Source: Cryptomeria japonica (taxonomy: Eukaryota; Streptophyta; Pinopsida; Cupressales; Cupressaceae). From it: 60,000 nucleotides of DNA. The notes beneath the pieces are model-generated. The model ran no database searches and was not told the DNA's origin. It saw only the letters and a list, made by a program, of their open reading frames with translations. The translations under genes and the position numbers were made by a program. The stretch covers positions 401,838,939 through 401,898,938 of the forward strand of contig NC_081406.1 of NCBI RefSeq assembly GCF_030272615.1, read 5' to 3'. Of this stretch, positions 25,241-36,473 are shown piece by piece (position 1 is the first letter of the stretch; each line of letters starts with the position of its first letter).

Positions 25241-26937
25241 TCTTCGACTTCATTGGTAGATGAAATAGAAGAGGATGCAGTTCTTAAATGGCTTTTCAAG
25301 GAAGATAGTCAAAACAAGGAAGTACGAAACTGTGAGATTTCCTCAACCCAATATGGTCCTAGCTATAAGATGATTCAACGCATGGGATCTTAAGGTATTG
25401 GTCCCCTGGGAAAACATCAAGAGGGTATCTTTGAACCAATTCAGCTACAAACAAAATCAACAAATGATAAGGCTGGACTGGGGTACAATTCGAAAAAGAC
25501 ATCAGACCAAAAACATGCTTCTAAGTCTAAGTGGCAGAAAAGGATATCGCCTTCAACATTATAGGAAACAAACACTCAACAAACTTAAGCAGAGTGTGTA
25601 AAAGAGAAAGAAGAATCAATAGTCAAGAAAGAAGAAATAGTCAACACTCAAGCTCCGATGGTGTTAGCTACAATAATGTAAGGAGTTGAGGTCCCAGAGG
25701 ATATAAGAGATGAAGTAGTAAGAATCAGAGAATTGTTTGCACCACTGAAAGTTCCAGCCACATACACTGGTAGGTAGCAAGTAGATGAATCAAAGATTGA
25801 CTCAAATGAGTATGAATGGGGTCTTGACCACCTCTTAGATACATCTAGTACAAAAACTCCAGAAGAGTCTAGCGGTATCACAGATGATACTGAAGAGCTG
25901 ATGCACATAAAACTAGAAAAAGAAATATAGGTTATTAGACAAAAGAGACAAGCCGACTATGAACAAGGGCTAGAAGAAGGAAGAATACCAGAAAGCTTTT
26001 CATCTATGTACCCCTATACTAAGATAAAACAAATCAGGTATAACACTACACAAGAAGAGTTGGAAGCTACAGAACAAGAACCAATTATCAGTCCAGAAGA
26101 AGCTGAATGGAGTAGACGACAACAAATCACAGAAATAGTAAGATCATGTCAATAGGTATGTCAAATACAAATGATAAATGAGACAAATCTTGAAGGAACT
26201 TGCAGCATTAAAGATGTTGGTGTTGATACCATACATATGCTCACTAAATCACTTGAAGAAGACTCGGAAACTTCATCCGATGACTCTGATGGCTCTGACA
26301 ACGGTTAGCATCAAATTCTGAATCATCTATTGTAAATGATGAAAATCTATCTACTGATCTTATTGTTGTTGAACCACGATATGACGTCCAGTTTGGTGTA
26401 GGGAACAATGCTACAAGTATGTCTATTGGATTAGGTCAACTAAATATTAACATGAACTTTAATAATCATGTTCTAACTCTTCCTGGTCTCGAGACACTTA
26501 CACAAGGTATCCTTTTGGAACTCGACTTTTTGATCCACACTTGTGATGACAATACCGTGAACGCTCTCAAACCTGTCCAACATTTATCCTTAATACATCC
26601 AAAACTAATTAACTATACTTTACAAAACCAGCCCATGAATATACCTACTTTTGGCAATGACTATACATTAGCCTATTATCTTAATGCAGTTGAACCTATG
26701 GACTCTTCAACCAGTGAATAGAGTGAAAACATGACTGAAGCGGATATCAAGTATCTTAGTCGCAAAAACAAGAAAAATAAAAATAAAAGATCTGATGGTG
26801 AAAACCACATTATGGCGGTGTCAAAATCTAAAAAAGAGAAAATAAAGGACATACCTAAGGGTGAAAACCTCTCTAAGGCGCCTAAAGGTGAGATACTTGA
26901 TATACTACCAAGTCATTTCTAGGAAAGGTCTTCCATA
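25241..26937 (+). pseudogene. Gypsy linker between protease and RT, with G-patch-like motif
   Basis: The frame of gag-protease continues. At 25371-25490 it reads MIQRMGS-stop-GIGPLGKHQEGI and ends KAGLGYNSKK. The Gly spacing and the final GLGY are those of a G-patch, a short motif that contacts RNA or helicases and is also found behind the protease of some retroviruses. An acidic, Glu-rich stretch follows (25640-26310). A frameshift at about 26308 moves the frame to that of RT. The next part, 26419-26937, ends Lys-rich before the RT. Several TAG/TAA stops interrupt it. No separate enzyme is recognisable. Confidence 0.65.
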
Positions 26938-27996
26938 TTGATCGAGCCAACTCAGCCAGTGAACATTGGGATTCAAGAGACACCACACATCATTCATGTA
27001 GCTCAAACACTATCAGGAGAAGAATTGAAGGATTTCACTCATCTATTCTCAGAAAAGAAAATAAACTTTGCATGGATGTACTCTGATATGCCAGGCCTGG
27101 ATCCTGATCTCATCATGCACCATCTTTCTATCACACCAGAAGTTAAACCAGTCAAGCACAAACTCCGTAAGATACACCCGCATGTGGCACTACTAGTCAA
27201 GGCTGAACTAGAAAAATTGCTAAAAGCTGGATTCATTAGAGCTATAGATTATTCTGAATGGATTTCAAACATAGTCCCTGTATCAAAGGTAGATAAATCT
27301 ATCAGAGTTTGCACAGACTTTAGAGATCTCAACAAAGCTTGTCTGAAGGATGACTTTTCATTACCAAATATTGATATGATAGTCAACATGACTGCTGGGT
27401 ATGAGATGTACTCACTAATGGATGGATTCTCCAGATATAATCAAATCAAAATAGCTCCTAGAGATCAAGAAAAGACAATTTTCACCTATGCATGGGGAAC
27501 CTTTTGTTGGAATGTCATGCCATTTGGGCTAAAGAACAGAGGAGCAACCTATCAAAGAGCAGTCACTACTATATTTCATGACATGATGCACAAGAATATA
27601 GAAGATTATGTTGATGACACTTTAGTGAAGACTATGAAGAGATCAACACATATTCAAGAGCTAGGTCCTATACTAGACAAAATGGAAAAGTTCAAACTCT
27701 GGTTAAATCCAAAAAAGTGTGCATTTGGAGTGACATCTAGTAAACTACTTGGTTACATCATTTCAAAGAAGGGAATCAAGGTTGATCCTGAGAAGGTCCA
27801 AGCCATAATGAAAATGCTGCCTCCAAAGAACATCAGTCAAATGAGAAGTCTATAGGGATGTCTAGCAGACAAAGCTCAACCTTTCACAAAAGTATTGAGG
27901 AAAGGAGTAATATACAATTGGGATCAAGAATGTGAACAACATCTTCAGAAAATCAAAGTGTACCTATTGAATCCAACAATATTGATGCCACCTATT
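26938..27996 (+). pseudogene. Gypsy reverse transcriptase
   Basis: The RT core is clear: VCTDFRDLNKAC, YSLMDGFSRYNQI with the first Asp, MPFGLKNRGATYQRA (usually NAGATYQR), and the catalytic box YVDD at 27607-27618. The thumb/connection begins at LGPILDKMEKFKLWLNPKKC and LGYIISKKGI. A TAG at 27853 replaces the Gln of the conserved SLQGRL motif, followed by a short deletion (SL-stop-GCLADKAQPF). The frame is otherwise open from before 26938. RT would copy the genomic RNA primed at the PBS. Confidence 0.95.
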
Positions 27997-28425
27997 TAGG
28001 GTAAACCATTGATCTTATACATATCAGCAACTGATTCATCATTGGGGGCACTTCTGGCACAACAGGATGAAAATAAAAAGGAACAAGCTATCTATTACAT
28101 CAGCAGAACATTGGTGTCTTATGAAATCAACTACACTATGATATAAAAAGAATGTTTGGCATTAGTCTTTACATCACAAAAATTGAGACACTACATATTA
28201 GAACATTCAGTCAAGTTGTTGGCTAAAATTGATCCACTCAAATATCTTCTTAGCAAAGCAACACTTACAGGAAGATTCGCAAAATGGGTCATGATACTTA
28301 TAGAATTTGATATTGAGTATGTGGAATGCAAGACCATAAAAGGATAGGTAATTGCTGATCAACTTGCTGAAGCTCCTCTTGAAGACACTCAACCGCTGCA
28401 TATAGAGTTTCTAGATGAATCAATA
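27997..28425 (+). pseudogene. Gypsy RNase H (first)
   Basis: It is in the same frame as RT. YISATDSSLGALLAQQDE carries the first catalytic Asp, YYISRTL and KECLALVFTSQKLRHYI follow, and the IKG-stop-VIADQLAEAP segment ends it. Stops stand at 27997, 28144 and 28345; at the last the conserved residue is Gln. It degrades the RNA strand during reverse transcription. Confidence 0.9.
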
Positions 28426-28944
28426 ATGTATCTTACTCAACAACCCTGGAAGATATTCTTCGATGGGTCTTTTACTCAAAATGGTTCCAGTGCTGGAATA
28501 CTATTTATTACTCCTCAGAATTATACAATCCCAAAGTATTATAAGATTACGTTCCCTTGCACAAATAACATTGCAGAATATGAAGCTTTGGTGAATGGGA
28601 TAAACCTAGCTATTGAATGGAAGGTTGTAGAATTACACATCTATGGAGATTCTCAGCTGATCTTAAATCAAATCAATGACACATATCAGACTCGAGATGA
28701 GAAACTGATGCCTTATAAGAGAATGGTGGATGATCTCAAGAAATATTTTTCTTTTGTATCATTCCAACAGATTCCTAGATCTGCAAATAGAGCAACAGAT
28801 GCTATGGCCACCTTGGCGTCTATACCTGAGTTGCAAGAATCCAATTTTCGCTTTGAATTCCTAGTGGAAGAGTTACATTGCCCGGCCTATGATTCCCTTG
28901 AGACCCAAATAGTCTGTTCTATTATTGGACATGACTCATCTTGA
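28426..28944 (+). pseudogene. Gypsy second, archaeal-type RNase H (Tat-lineage hallmark)
   Basis: WKIFFDGSFTQNGSSAGILF, CTNNIAEYEALVNGINLA, HIYGDSQLILNQI and FQQIPRSANRATDAMATLAS are the four blocks of an RVT_3-type (archaeal-like) RNase H, with the Asp, Glu and Asp residues in place. It is read in the RT frame and is open for 172 codons, the best preserved part of the element. Its position between the first RNase H and integrase defines the dual-RNase H Tat group. The TGA at 28942 stands in a position followed by more coding-like sequence. Confidence 0.92.
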
Positions 28945-30167
28945 TACAACCACATCTACTCTTATCTATGAGACCAAATTATACCTGAAAAATCTTACCG
29001 GTAATGAGAAATGAAACCTGACCCGAAATGCTTCACGGTATGTTATCATTGCTAATGATTTATTTAGATGAGGTTTGGACGGTACATTGCTTAGGTGTCT
29101 AGAAACTAAAGAGTCTAAACATGCATTATCAGAAGTTCATGAAGGTATTTGTGGATCTCATTCGAATGGTCTTACTTTAGCTCAGAAACTACTACGGGCT
29201 GGCTACTACTAGCCAGACATGGAGAAAGATGCTATTAAATTTGCTAAGACTTGTGAAAAATGTCAGCTACATGGGAACCTCATACATGCTCTAGCAAGGG
29301 ATCTCATACCCTTCACTACACATTGGCCTTTTTAGCAATGGGCTTTTGATGTCATTGGTTAGATATATCCTGCTTCATCTAATGGACATAAATTCATCAT
29401 AACTGCCACTGAGTATTTTAGTAAGTGGGTAGAAGCGGTTTCGCTCATCGAAGCAACCAGTAAACAAGTAGCTCTCTTCATCTTAAATTATATCATCTGC
29501 AGGTATTGGATACCTTCATCCATCATGACTAATAATGGAGGACAGTTCAAGAATAAAGACCTAGATGAGCTCTGTGAGAAATTCAAAATTAAATAATGGA
29601 CAAGTTGAGGCATCTAACAAAAACCTATTAACTATCTTGCACAGAACAATTAACAAATTTGGGAAGGATTGGCATCTGTAGCTCAATCTTGCATTATGGG
29701 CTTACAGAACAAGTATAAGAACACCTACTGGGGCTACACCTTTTTCTTTAGTGTATGGGTCTGAAGCAGTATTACCTATTGAAGTAGAAATACCATCTCT
29801 AAGAGTTTCCTTGCAAGGTGTTATTACTGATAAAGACCATAAAATATCTAGATTGCAAGAACTCAAATTGCTGGATGAACGTCAGAAAGTGGTGTTTGAT
29901 CATCTCAAAGTATATCAAAAGAGAATATCCAGAGGATATAACAAGAAAGTTAGACAAAGAGAATTTCAGGTTGGTGACCTAGTTCTAAGAGAAAATCCTA
30001 AAAAGCAACAGTTTCGAGACAACAAAGAGAAGTTTGAACCTAACTGGCTGGGTCCCTACATTGTTACTGCAGTCTTCGGCTTTGGTGCCTATCAACTCTC
30101 AACCTCAGAAGGAGAACAACTCCATGAACTGATTAACACCATCCACTTAAAGAAATTCTTCACTTAG
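28945..30167 (+). pseudogene. Gypsy integrase
   Basis: After a frameshift near 28990 the zinc HHCC region reads HEGICGSHSNGLTLAQKL then CEKCQLHG (29130-29270), with TAG for the Trp of YYWP at 29209. The DDE core starts at QWAFDVIG (29338) and includes YFSKWVEAV. The second Asp has changed: TNNGGQF in place of TDNGGQF near 29528. The Glu remains (NGQVEASNK, near 29596), but about 11 codons upstream of it are deleted. The C-terminal part 29751-30167 is open and ends with GPYIVTAVFGFGAYQL and HLKKFF, typical of gypsy integrases. It would insert the cDNA into the genome. Confidence 0.92.
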
Positions 30168-31759
30168 CATTCTCTTCTCTAGCAACATGTATAGCTGAAA
30201 AAGTCCTGAAAAAATAAAAAAAAGTCCTGAAAAAAATCAAAAAAAAAAAAAAAGAAAAAGAAAAGAAAAAAAAATATAAAGAGAGAAAATGCCTTGGTGA
30301 AAACCTGGTAAACAGGCACCTTGGTAAAAAACAAAGGAATCTCTACCAAGTAGGTGAAAACTAGGTAAAGAGGTGCCTCTTGTACTCAAGTGCTTCATCT
30401 ATCAACACAACATTGGCATTCTCGCTTTCCCGTATCTTTGCTTTCTCTTGTAAATATATTTTAGTTACTTTTTGTGACATCCTAGTTCATTGGAACCCTC
30501 ATGGCTTGAAACTGATCAATATCCTACTCTTAGGTTAATCGATTGAGCAATTTACATGTCCTAAGCAGTATCAACCAAGTCATCTTTTCGTCAGTGAAAC
30601 CTGGTCATCCACTCCGAGTCAGTCACCTACCTCTTGACTACTGAAGAGATTTATCATTTAGTAAACAAGAAAAACAACATAACGGAAAAAATCACTAAAC
30701 AGTTTGAGCTATGCATGAAAATTTTCTTTGTGTGTTGTCTTTTATATTGGTTTTGATTATTATCCCTTTGAGTAACTCGAGGAAGTCTATCTTGACTAAG
30801 AGGAGCAAGGATTGGGGGCATAATTTTTTCTTTTTTTTTTCTGCTTGTAGGAGTTATCCCAATGATTTGGAAACATAAAATCAGCTGGGTGTTTGTGATA
30901 AAAGCCTTCACATCAAGGTGAAATCACCACACATACCTTGACTCCACTTATTTGTATGCTACAGGGAGGTCCACATCATTACTTTTTTTGTTTTTAGGGA
31001 ATTTTTTTATGATGCAATTCGAGTCGCTGCGAAATCTGTCCAAGGATATGAATTAAAAAAGGGTCATTGTGGACAAGATAATTAAAATTGCACATTAAAA
31101 AGAAAGGAACTCTAATTTGCCTATTATGTTCGTTGTGCTCAGTGATGAATCTTAAGCATTTTAAATCTAGTGACTAAGTTTAGGTTGCATTTTGCATCTC
31201 ATTTTGCATTTCATTCTATATTTTGTGAATTTAAAGTGATTTCAGTGTGATAATAATGATCTCTTGATTTTATGAGAGCTGAAAGCATCATGATTCCTTA
31301 TCTAAGTGGTCTATTCTTCATCATTTCTTCGATTGAGTACTTGTGTTTTGAGATGTTAGCTACATACATAAACATCTTATATAGATTCAAACATTTCATT
31401 ATTTACTCATTGGAATTCATCTTATTGCATAGAAAAATGAAAAATTTGCATTACTCATTACTCATTTACATTCATTTATTTGCATGTGAAAAGAAAGAAA
31501 AATAGACATCCATAATCATTTGCATTACATATATCCATACTGAAAGAAATGCATACATGTAGAATAAAGCATATAAAAAGCATCTCATAAACGAGTCAAC
31601 ACAAGTACAATGAAGTCAAATCGAGCTCATATATATATATCGTATAAAGTCTTAGAGTACAAAGTGATGTCAAATGACATATACAAACTCCCATCGGAGC
31701 AAGAATCGTATAGGCTACAAAAAAGGGTGTGTCTACAAAAAAATCTCAGAGTTACAAAA
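30168..31759 (+). other. Gypsy 3' region, proximal part
   Basis: There is no sense ORF of note. An A-rich run lies at 30210-30290. Short related units (GTGAAAACCTGGTAAA, then GTGAAAACTAGGTAAA) occur at 30297-30370, a motif common just behind integrase in Tat elements. The remainder is AT-rich. Confidence 0.6.
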
Positions 31760-34116
31760 AGAATATCTATATCTCAGCCTCTCCCTCATCGCAAGGTGGA
31801 GGAGGAGGAACCTGCTGACCAGGATCCTGACAAGGTGTCTGAGCTCCCTCTGATCATGCCATGTATTGCGAGTAGGGGACAACCTACTGCGCAACTGGAA
31901 CTGCTACGTTGTACGCTGCAACATAGTACACCAACCTACTCGTCTGGTGAAGAACCTCCTACTGTAAGGAGTCTCGCTCTACCCTCATAGCTATGACCTG
32001 ATGGTCTCTCTCAGCTCTCACCTCTCCTAGCTGTCGGTCTCACTCTGCCAGCTGAGTCTGAGCCACTGTCAACTATGACTGTAGCTCTGCTAGATGTTCT
32101 CTCATCGATCGTCCTACGTCAGTCCCCTGCTCTCTCACAGGCTCTCCACCCCCATCTACACCTCCAGCTCCACCCTACTCCTCTCGCCACTGCCGGACCT
32201 ATCTTGGCACTACTCACTCCTCCTCAACTCTGCTCAATCTCATGCATATACTCCCTAGGGATCCGCCCTCACCCCTCTGCTATCCAACTCCAGCTGGAAC
32301 CCTGCTGCTACTAGCACCAGGATCACCACCTGCCCACCTCAGAGCCATGGCTCTCTGTCCCTATCCCTATCTCTATCCTTGTCCCTATGTAGGGGCATCA
32401 TCCTCAATCTCCTCAATCCGAGGAGCTTGCTCAGCTGGATTTGTGAATCTAGGGAATGGGTGCTGCTGGAACCAATCCCTGTATTGGGGTAATACCCCCG
32501 CATCCACAACATCATCCATGTAATCCCATCTAAGACATTGTAAACAAGTCAGCTCCTGCATACTCAAGGCATAGGATAACCTCAGTGACCATGCCTGCCT
32601 CTCCTCATCATCATATCTCGCGTATGTTGTGTACTCCTGTGAGATCCCCTGAGGCCTACCATACTCCCTCATCACTTGAGATACTACAAATCGCTCCACC
32701 AGAGTATGCGATCTACCAATAAGTGGATGTATAACAAAAAGATCCCTACGTACTATCTGCCAATCATCCCATGGCTCTAAGCCCCTATAAGGTCTCCATA
32801 CCATGGCTATTAGGTCATCCAACTATCATCGCCAAAAATCGGTCTTGCCCAGATGGGGCTGTGTGATATAATCTGCATACCTATATACAATCGGTTGCCT
32901 AGGCTCTCTATTATCATCTACAATCGGCTAACAAACTAGGAGGTGCTCCCAAGCCCAAACTTGTAAAATCAAAATACCTGTAGCCATGCTCTTTCCCTCC
33001 CTATACACAATCTCATGCATCTCGCGATACATGTGGGCTAATATGCAAGAACCCCAGCCAAGCCTCTGAGGGGTCTCCATCAATCTCTCTAGCATCTTGC
33101 CCCATCTACACTAGAATCCCTGTTGTCCCCTATCTGACATTAGAAAACAACCAATAAACCCTACTAGAACACAAGCCAGGGAAACTCCTCACTGTACCTG
33201 CTCATCATGATGTCCCAACTGATGGAACATGTCAATATATCAGTATCCCTGAAGACATGCCTGACCACCTGTAATCTAGGTAGTAGTGTTGCATCATAAT
33301 CTACCTTATCCCCAGCAAAAGGGATACAAAGGATCCTATATACATCCTTGAGAGTGATGGTCATCTCCCCAACTGACAAATGGAAGGTATTATGGTTTGA
33401 ATGAAATCACTCAACCAATGTTGTGAGCATACCATGATTCACACGGATATCTGGCAAACCAAGAAGGTGGGTCAAACCACATAAATCAATATGAGCCTGC
33501 TCAACCTCTGATAACTATCAAACTAATGTCATCATAGGTGGATAAATGCATCTTAGGAGCACATGAGGTAATTGAACCTGCAAAATCAAACAACAAAGCA
33601 TCAAAAAAATTCCAAATAAGCCTATAAGAGAAGTAAAACATCACGCAAATCCAACTACATCAATTGCAAAATCAAAATTTCAAGTTTAGACCTTCAAAAA
33701 TGCTCACTATTTCCCAAATGACAAAACACAGAAGGGCAGCAACTCATACGAGTCAGGATTGGGCTCTGTACGACAAAAGATCCCCATACGACAAAATATT
33801 AGACTTTGGATGACAAAATGGTCTTTTATGAATGTTGTCATACGATAGAAGGGTGGGGTGAGAATGACAAAACTAATGGAATCAAACGACATAACAAACT
33901 TTAATAGTTTGTTGTACGAGACAAGATTTTGTCTCGCATGACAAAATGAGAAAGCCAACTTCCAACATGCCAAAAAATTGAAAAATCAACAAAAAAAATT
34001 CGAAATTGAGAACATAAAGAGGCTTAAGATTGATCACTTACCATTGGCTCATAGTGTCAAGGTCAATTATGTCATCTCTGGTGCTTGAATCGATGCTCAT
34101 GAGTAGGGACCACCAT
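31760..34116 (-). pseudogene. Antisense plant-mobile-domain (PMD) gene inside the gypsy element, apparently spliced
   Basis: On the minus strand a first exon starts at the ATG at 34116 and ends at 34042 with donor GTAAGT. An acceptor TTTTGCAG ends at 33578 and exon 2 begins at 33577. Exon 2 reads VQLPHVLLRC, then HIDLCGLTHLLGLPDI, then HLSVGEMTITLKDVYRIL (33379-33164), the signature of the plant mobile domain of MAIN/MAIL-type proteins. The domain continues at 32822-32385 (MVWRPYRGLEPWDDWQIV, WRWDY-like WDYMDDVVDAG). A coiled-coil tail follows at about 32100-31960 (MREHLAELQS, AERDHQVIAM). Stops are mostly TGA or TAG at positions compatible with Trp or Gln. Extra antisense ORFs, some with a PMD, are known from plant gypsy elements. 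Their function is unknown. Confidence 0.75.
33578..34041 (-). other. Putative intron of the antisense PMD gene, carrying TTTTGTC(G/A)TACGA repeats
   Basis: It is 464 bases with GT (GTAAGT) and AG (TTTTGCAG) ends on the minus strand. Between 33720 and 33950 it holds about eight units that on the minus strand read TTTTGTCGTACGA or close variants. This is the same unit and sense as in the element's own 5' leader. Confidence 0.55.
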
Positions 34117-35288
34117 TTTCTTCACAGAAGGCTTTTTGAATTTTCAAACTTGGAGGGTTAAAATGAATTGAAAATGACACTTTTACCCCTTATATAGCCA
34201 AAACCCTAATTTTTCAACTTGCTCCGATGGACATGAAAATTGTACCCTTAGCTAATTCACCCATTCTGATTCCATTTTTGGGATCGAAATCAAAATTCGA
34301 GATCATTTTGCTAGTCAATTTCATAAAATTTGGATTACTTAGCGCTTTTTCATCAAATGTTCATTCTTTCTTCAAATTGAGCTCAATTTCTCATGAATCA
34401 ATGTAGAATCTCAATTTTAATCTACAAATCAACTTTGCGCTCAATTTCTTATCAATCAACGCCAAATTTTCAAATATTCCTCAGAATCATTTGTGCTCAA
34501 ATTATTATCATCGCCAAAAATTGCCTATAATCATGTACCCTCGCTATCTTTCGATTTCACTCCCGAGGGGGCATACTCACGACCTCATGATTCTCACATC
34601 TTCAAAGTCGAGAAAATTTTCAAATCTTCATCAAAAGTTGAGAAAAAATCTTTTCAACTAAAGAAAATCAATCAGTTCTTATTTCTAAGGGGCATCTCAC
34701 CTTCATTGCTTCACATCAAGTTGAGATCTCTCAATCATCTGAATTAAATTAATTGGTAGGGGCATATCAAGTTTATCACTTCATATCAAGCTGATATTTG
34801 TCTTCATCTGAATCAATCTCTTAATGTTAATCAATTTCATCACTTTACATCAAGCTGATTTTTCATTTAAACTCAATCAAGGGTTTTAAAGAGTATCTTT
34901 GATCACACACTCAATCTAGGCAGGTGTTCAGTTTCATCGCATTGAATCAAGCAGGATAATTTATTTTTTGCTCATTGTATCTTGATCAATCAAGTTTAGG
35001 ATCTATTTTTATCTTCGCTCGCTGTGTCTAGTTCAATCAAGTTCTAGATCAGTAAGATCTGCTTCTTGATCAATCAAGTTCAAGTTCGATATCTTTCTTC
35101 TCTATCGTTCCTAAGTTCAATCAAGTTCAGGATCGGTAACGCTTTAATTAGACTTCATTTAGCTTCATCACTTCGAATCAAGCTAAAAATCTTTCTCTTT
35201 CTCTGGTTCGTGATCAATCAAGTTCAGAACTAATATCTCCTAGACATCACATATTCTTTGAACCAACGCGCTGCTCACACATTAATTC
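34117..35288 (+). other. Gypsy 3' region, distal part, with TCAATCAAGTT-type repeats
   Basis: There is no gene. From 34780 to 35240 a degenerate unit around GATCAATCAAGTTC(A/T)AG recurs many times at 30-60 base spacing, a low-order tandem region. It would hold the promoter of the antisense gene if that is transcribed. Confidence 0.5.
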
Positions 35289-35301
35289 AAAGAGGGACAA
35301 A
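35289..35301 (+). promoter_or_regulatory. Gypsy polypurine tract
   Basis: AAAGAGGGACAAA (with one C) lies directly before the TGTAATACCC start of the 3' LTR, as required for plus-strand priming. Confidence 0.75.
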
Positions 35302-36468
35302 TGTAATACCCTAAAAATGGTCATCTAAACCATGGGCCCCTAATCTCGACAACATCACCAAGGTCCTAATCAAAGGCAATTAAATCAACTTTGAGCACAT
35401 TATTAATTCTTCAATCATCGAATGTCGCATGGCAAGTCAATTACTCAATACTAATTAAATATTTATTTAATTAATTGAATCATTCCAAGAATATAATTTT
35501 GATCAATTATCCTATTTTAATTTATTAAATATTTTTGCATATTTAATTAATTAATAAATTTACCATTTAATCATGCAAAAAGGAATTAATTTATTATAAA
35601 AGAGGAATTAATTACAAAAGCAAGAGTTGAATTGAAAATTAAATAAAAGAATTAAATTGAGAGAGAAATCAAACTTCAGATATTATTTCTTTTTCTAAAT
35701 TTAGAACTTGAAATTAGAAAAGCAATTAATTGAATTATTGATCATTCTCTAAAATTGGAACTCAAATCTTTTCAAAAAAATAAGTTCAGTTACATTGAAA
35801 AGACTCTTTTCTTGAATAAATAAAAGAATTATCTATTTTTATCACAAATGCATGGAATTAATTTAATATTATTTTCCAATGCAACTTGAACTTCTCATTT
35901 AAATGCATTTCAATTAAACTATAATTGGAATCTATCTCAAGGTTAACTGAACATGATTTCTCAATTATTTTAATTAATCCTAAGTTGAGCTTTTTCATCA
36001 TCTCTCTTGTAATTCTTTATAAATTCATCCTTCAGCTCTCATCCAATTTACCCCAGAGATTTTTGAGAACATGCTTGGAGATTATTATTACGCTAACTTT
36101 TGCTCTAGAGTCATTGAATATATTGTACTTTTTTAGATTATTTGTATCCATATTTAGTTTATCATTATTGCTTGAATCCATATTGCTTGAATTCATTATT
36201 GCTTGAATTATTCATCCATCTTGCATCCATTTTATCTTAATATCATGCTCATATAGATTAAATCCTTTGTCTTGGTGTAGTCTAGTCACTGGTATTGCTT
36301 ATAAAAATCTGAGAGAAATCTTATACTCGCATCTTTTAGAAGGCAATTAGTCACATTGTTATGGTTTTATTATTCATTCTTATATCTGTATAACCATACA
36401 TGTAATGACATAATTGAAGTGTTAGGTCTTGCAGATACAGATCCTTATTCCACTTTTTCACACACACA
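35302..36468 (+). repeat. Gypsy 3' LTR, 1167 bp
   Basis: It is a colinear copy of 19193-20359 with the same TG and CA ends. It is followed by TTAAT, the second target-site copy. Confidence 0.93.
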
Positions 36469-36473
36469 TTAAT

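Larger units (their letters stand above)
19193..36468 (+). mobile_element. Complete Tat-type Ty3/gypsy retrotransposon, 17.3 kb
   Basis: Two 1167-bp direct LTRs (19193-20359 and 35302-36468) enclose PBS, a 2.1-kb leader, gag-protease-RT-RNase H-second RNase H-integrase, a 5.1-kb 3' region with an antisense ORF, and a purine tract. The flanks TTAAC (19188-19192) and TTAAT (36469-36473) are the 5-bp target duplication with one change. Removing the element and one flank rejoins the tnp2 exon in frame, so this is a clean insertion. The second, archaeal-type RNase H between RT/RNase H and integrase is the hallmark of the Tat lineage. Polyprotein stops show that it is not autonomous now. Confidence 0.95.

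Noticed and set aside
26150-26320. Ogre-type intron between protease and RT
   Set aside because: A GTATGT occurs at 26157, but the coding frame seems to continue through it to the frameshift at about 26308, so a simple frameshift explains the data.
32075-32523. Plus-strand Pro/Leu-rich ORFs
   Set aside because: They are the complement of the antisense PMD gene's C-terminal part; the minus strand has the meaningful motifs.
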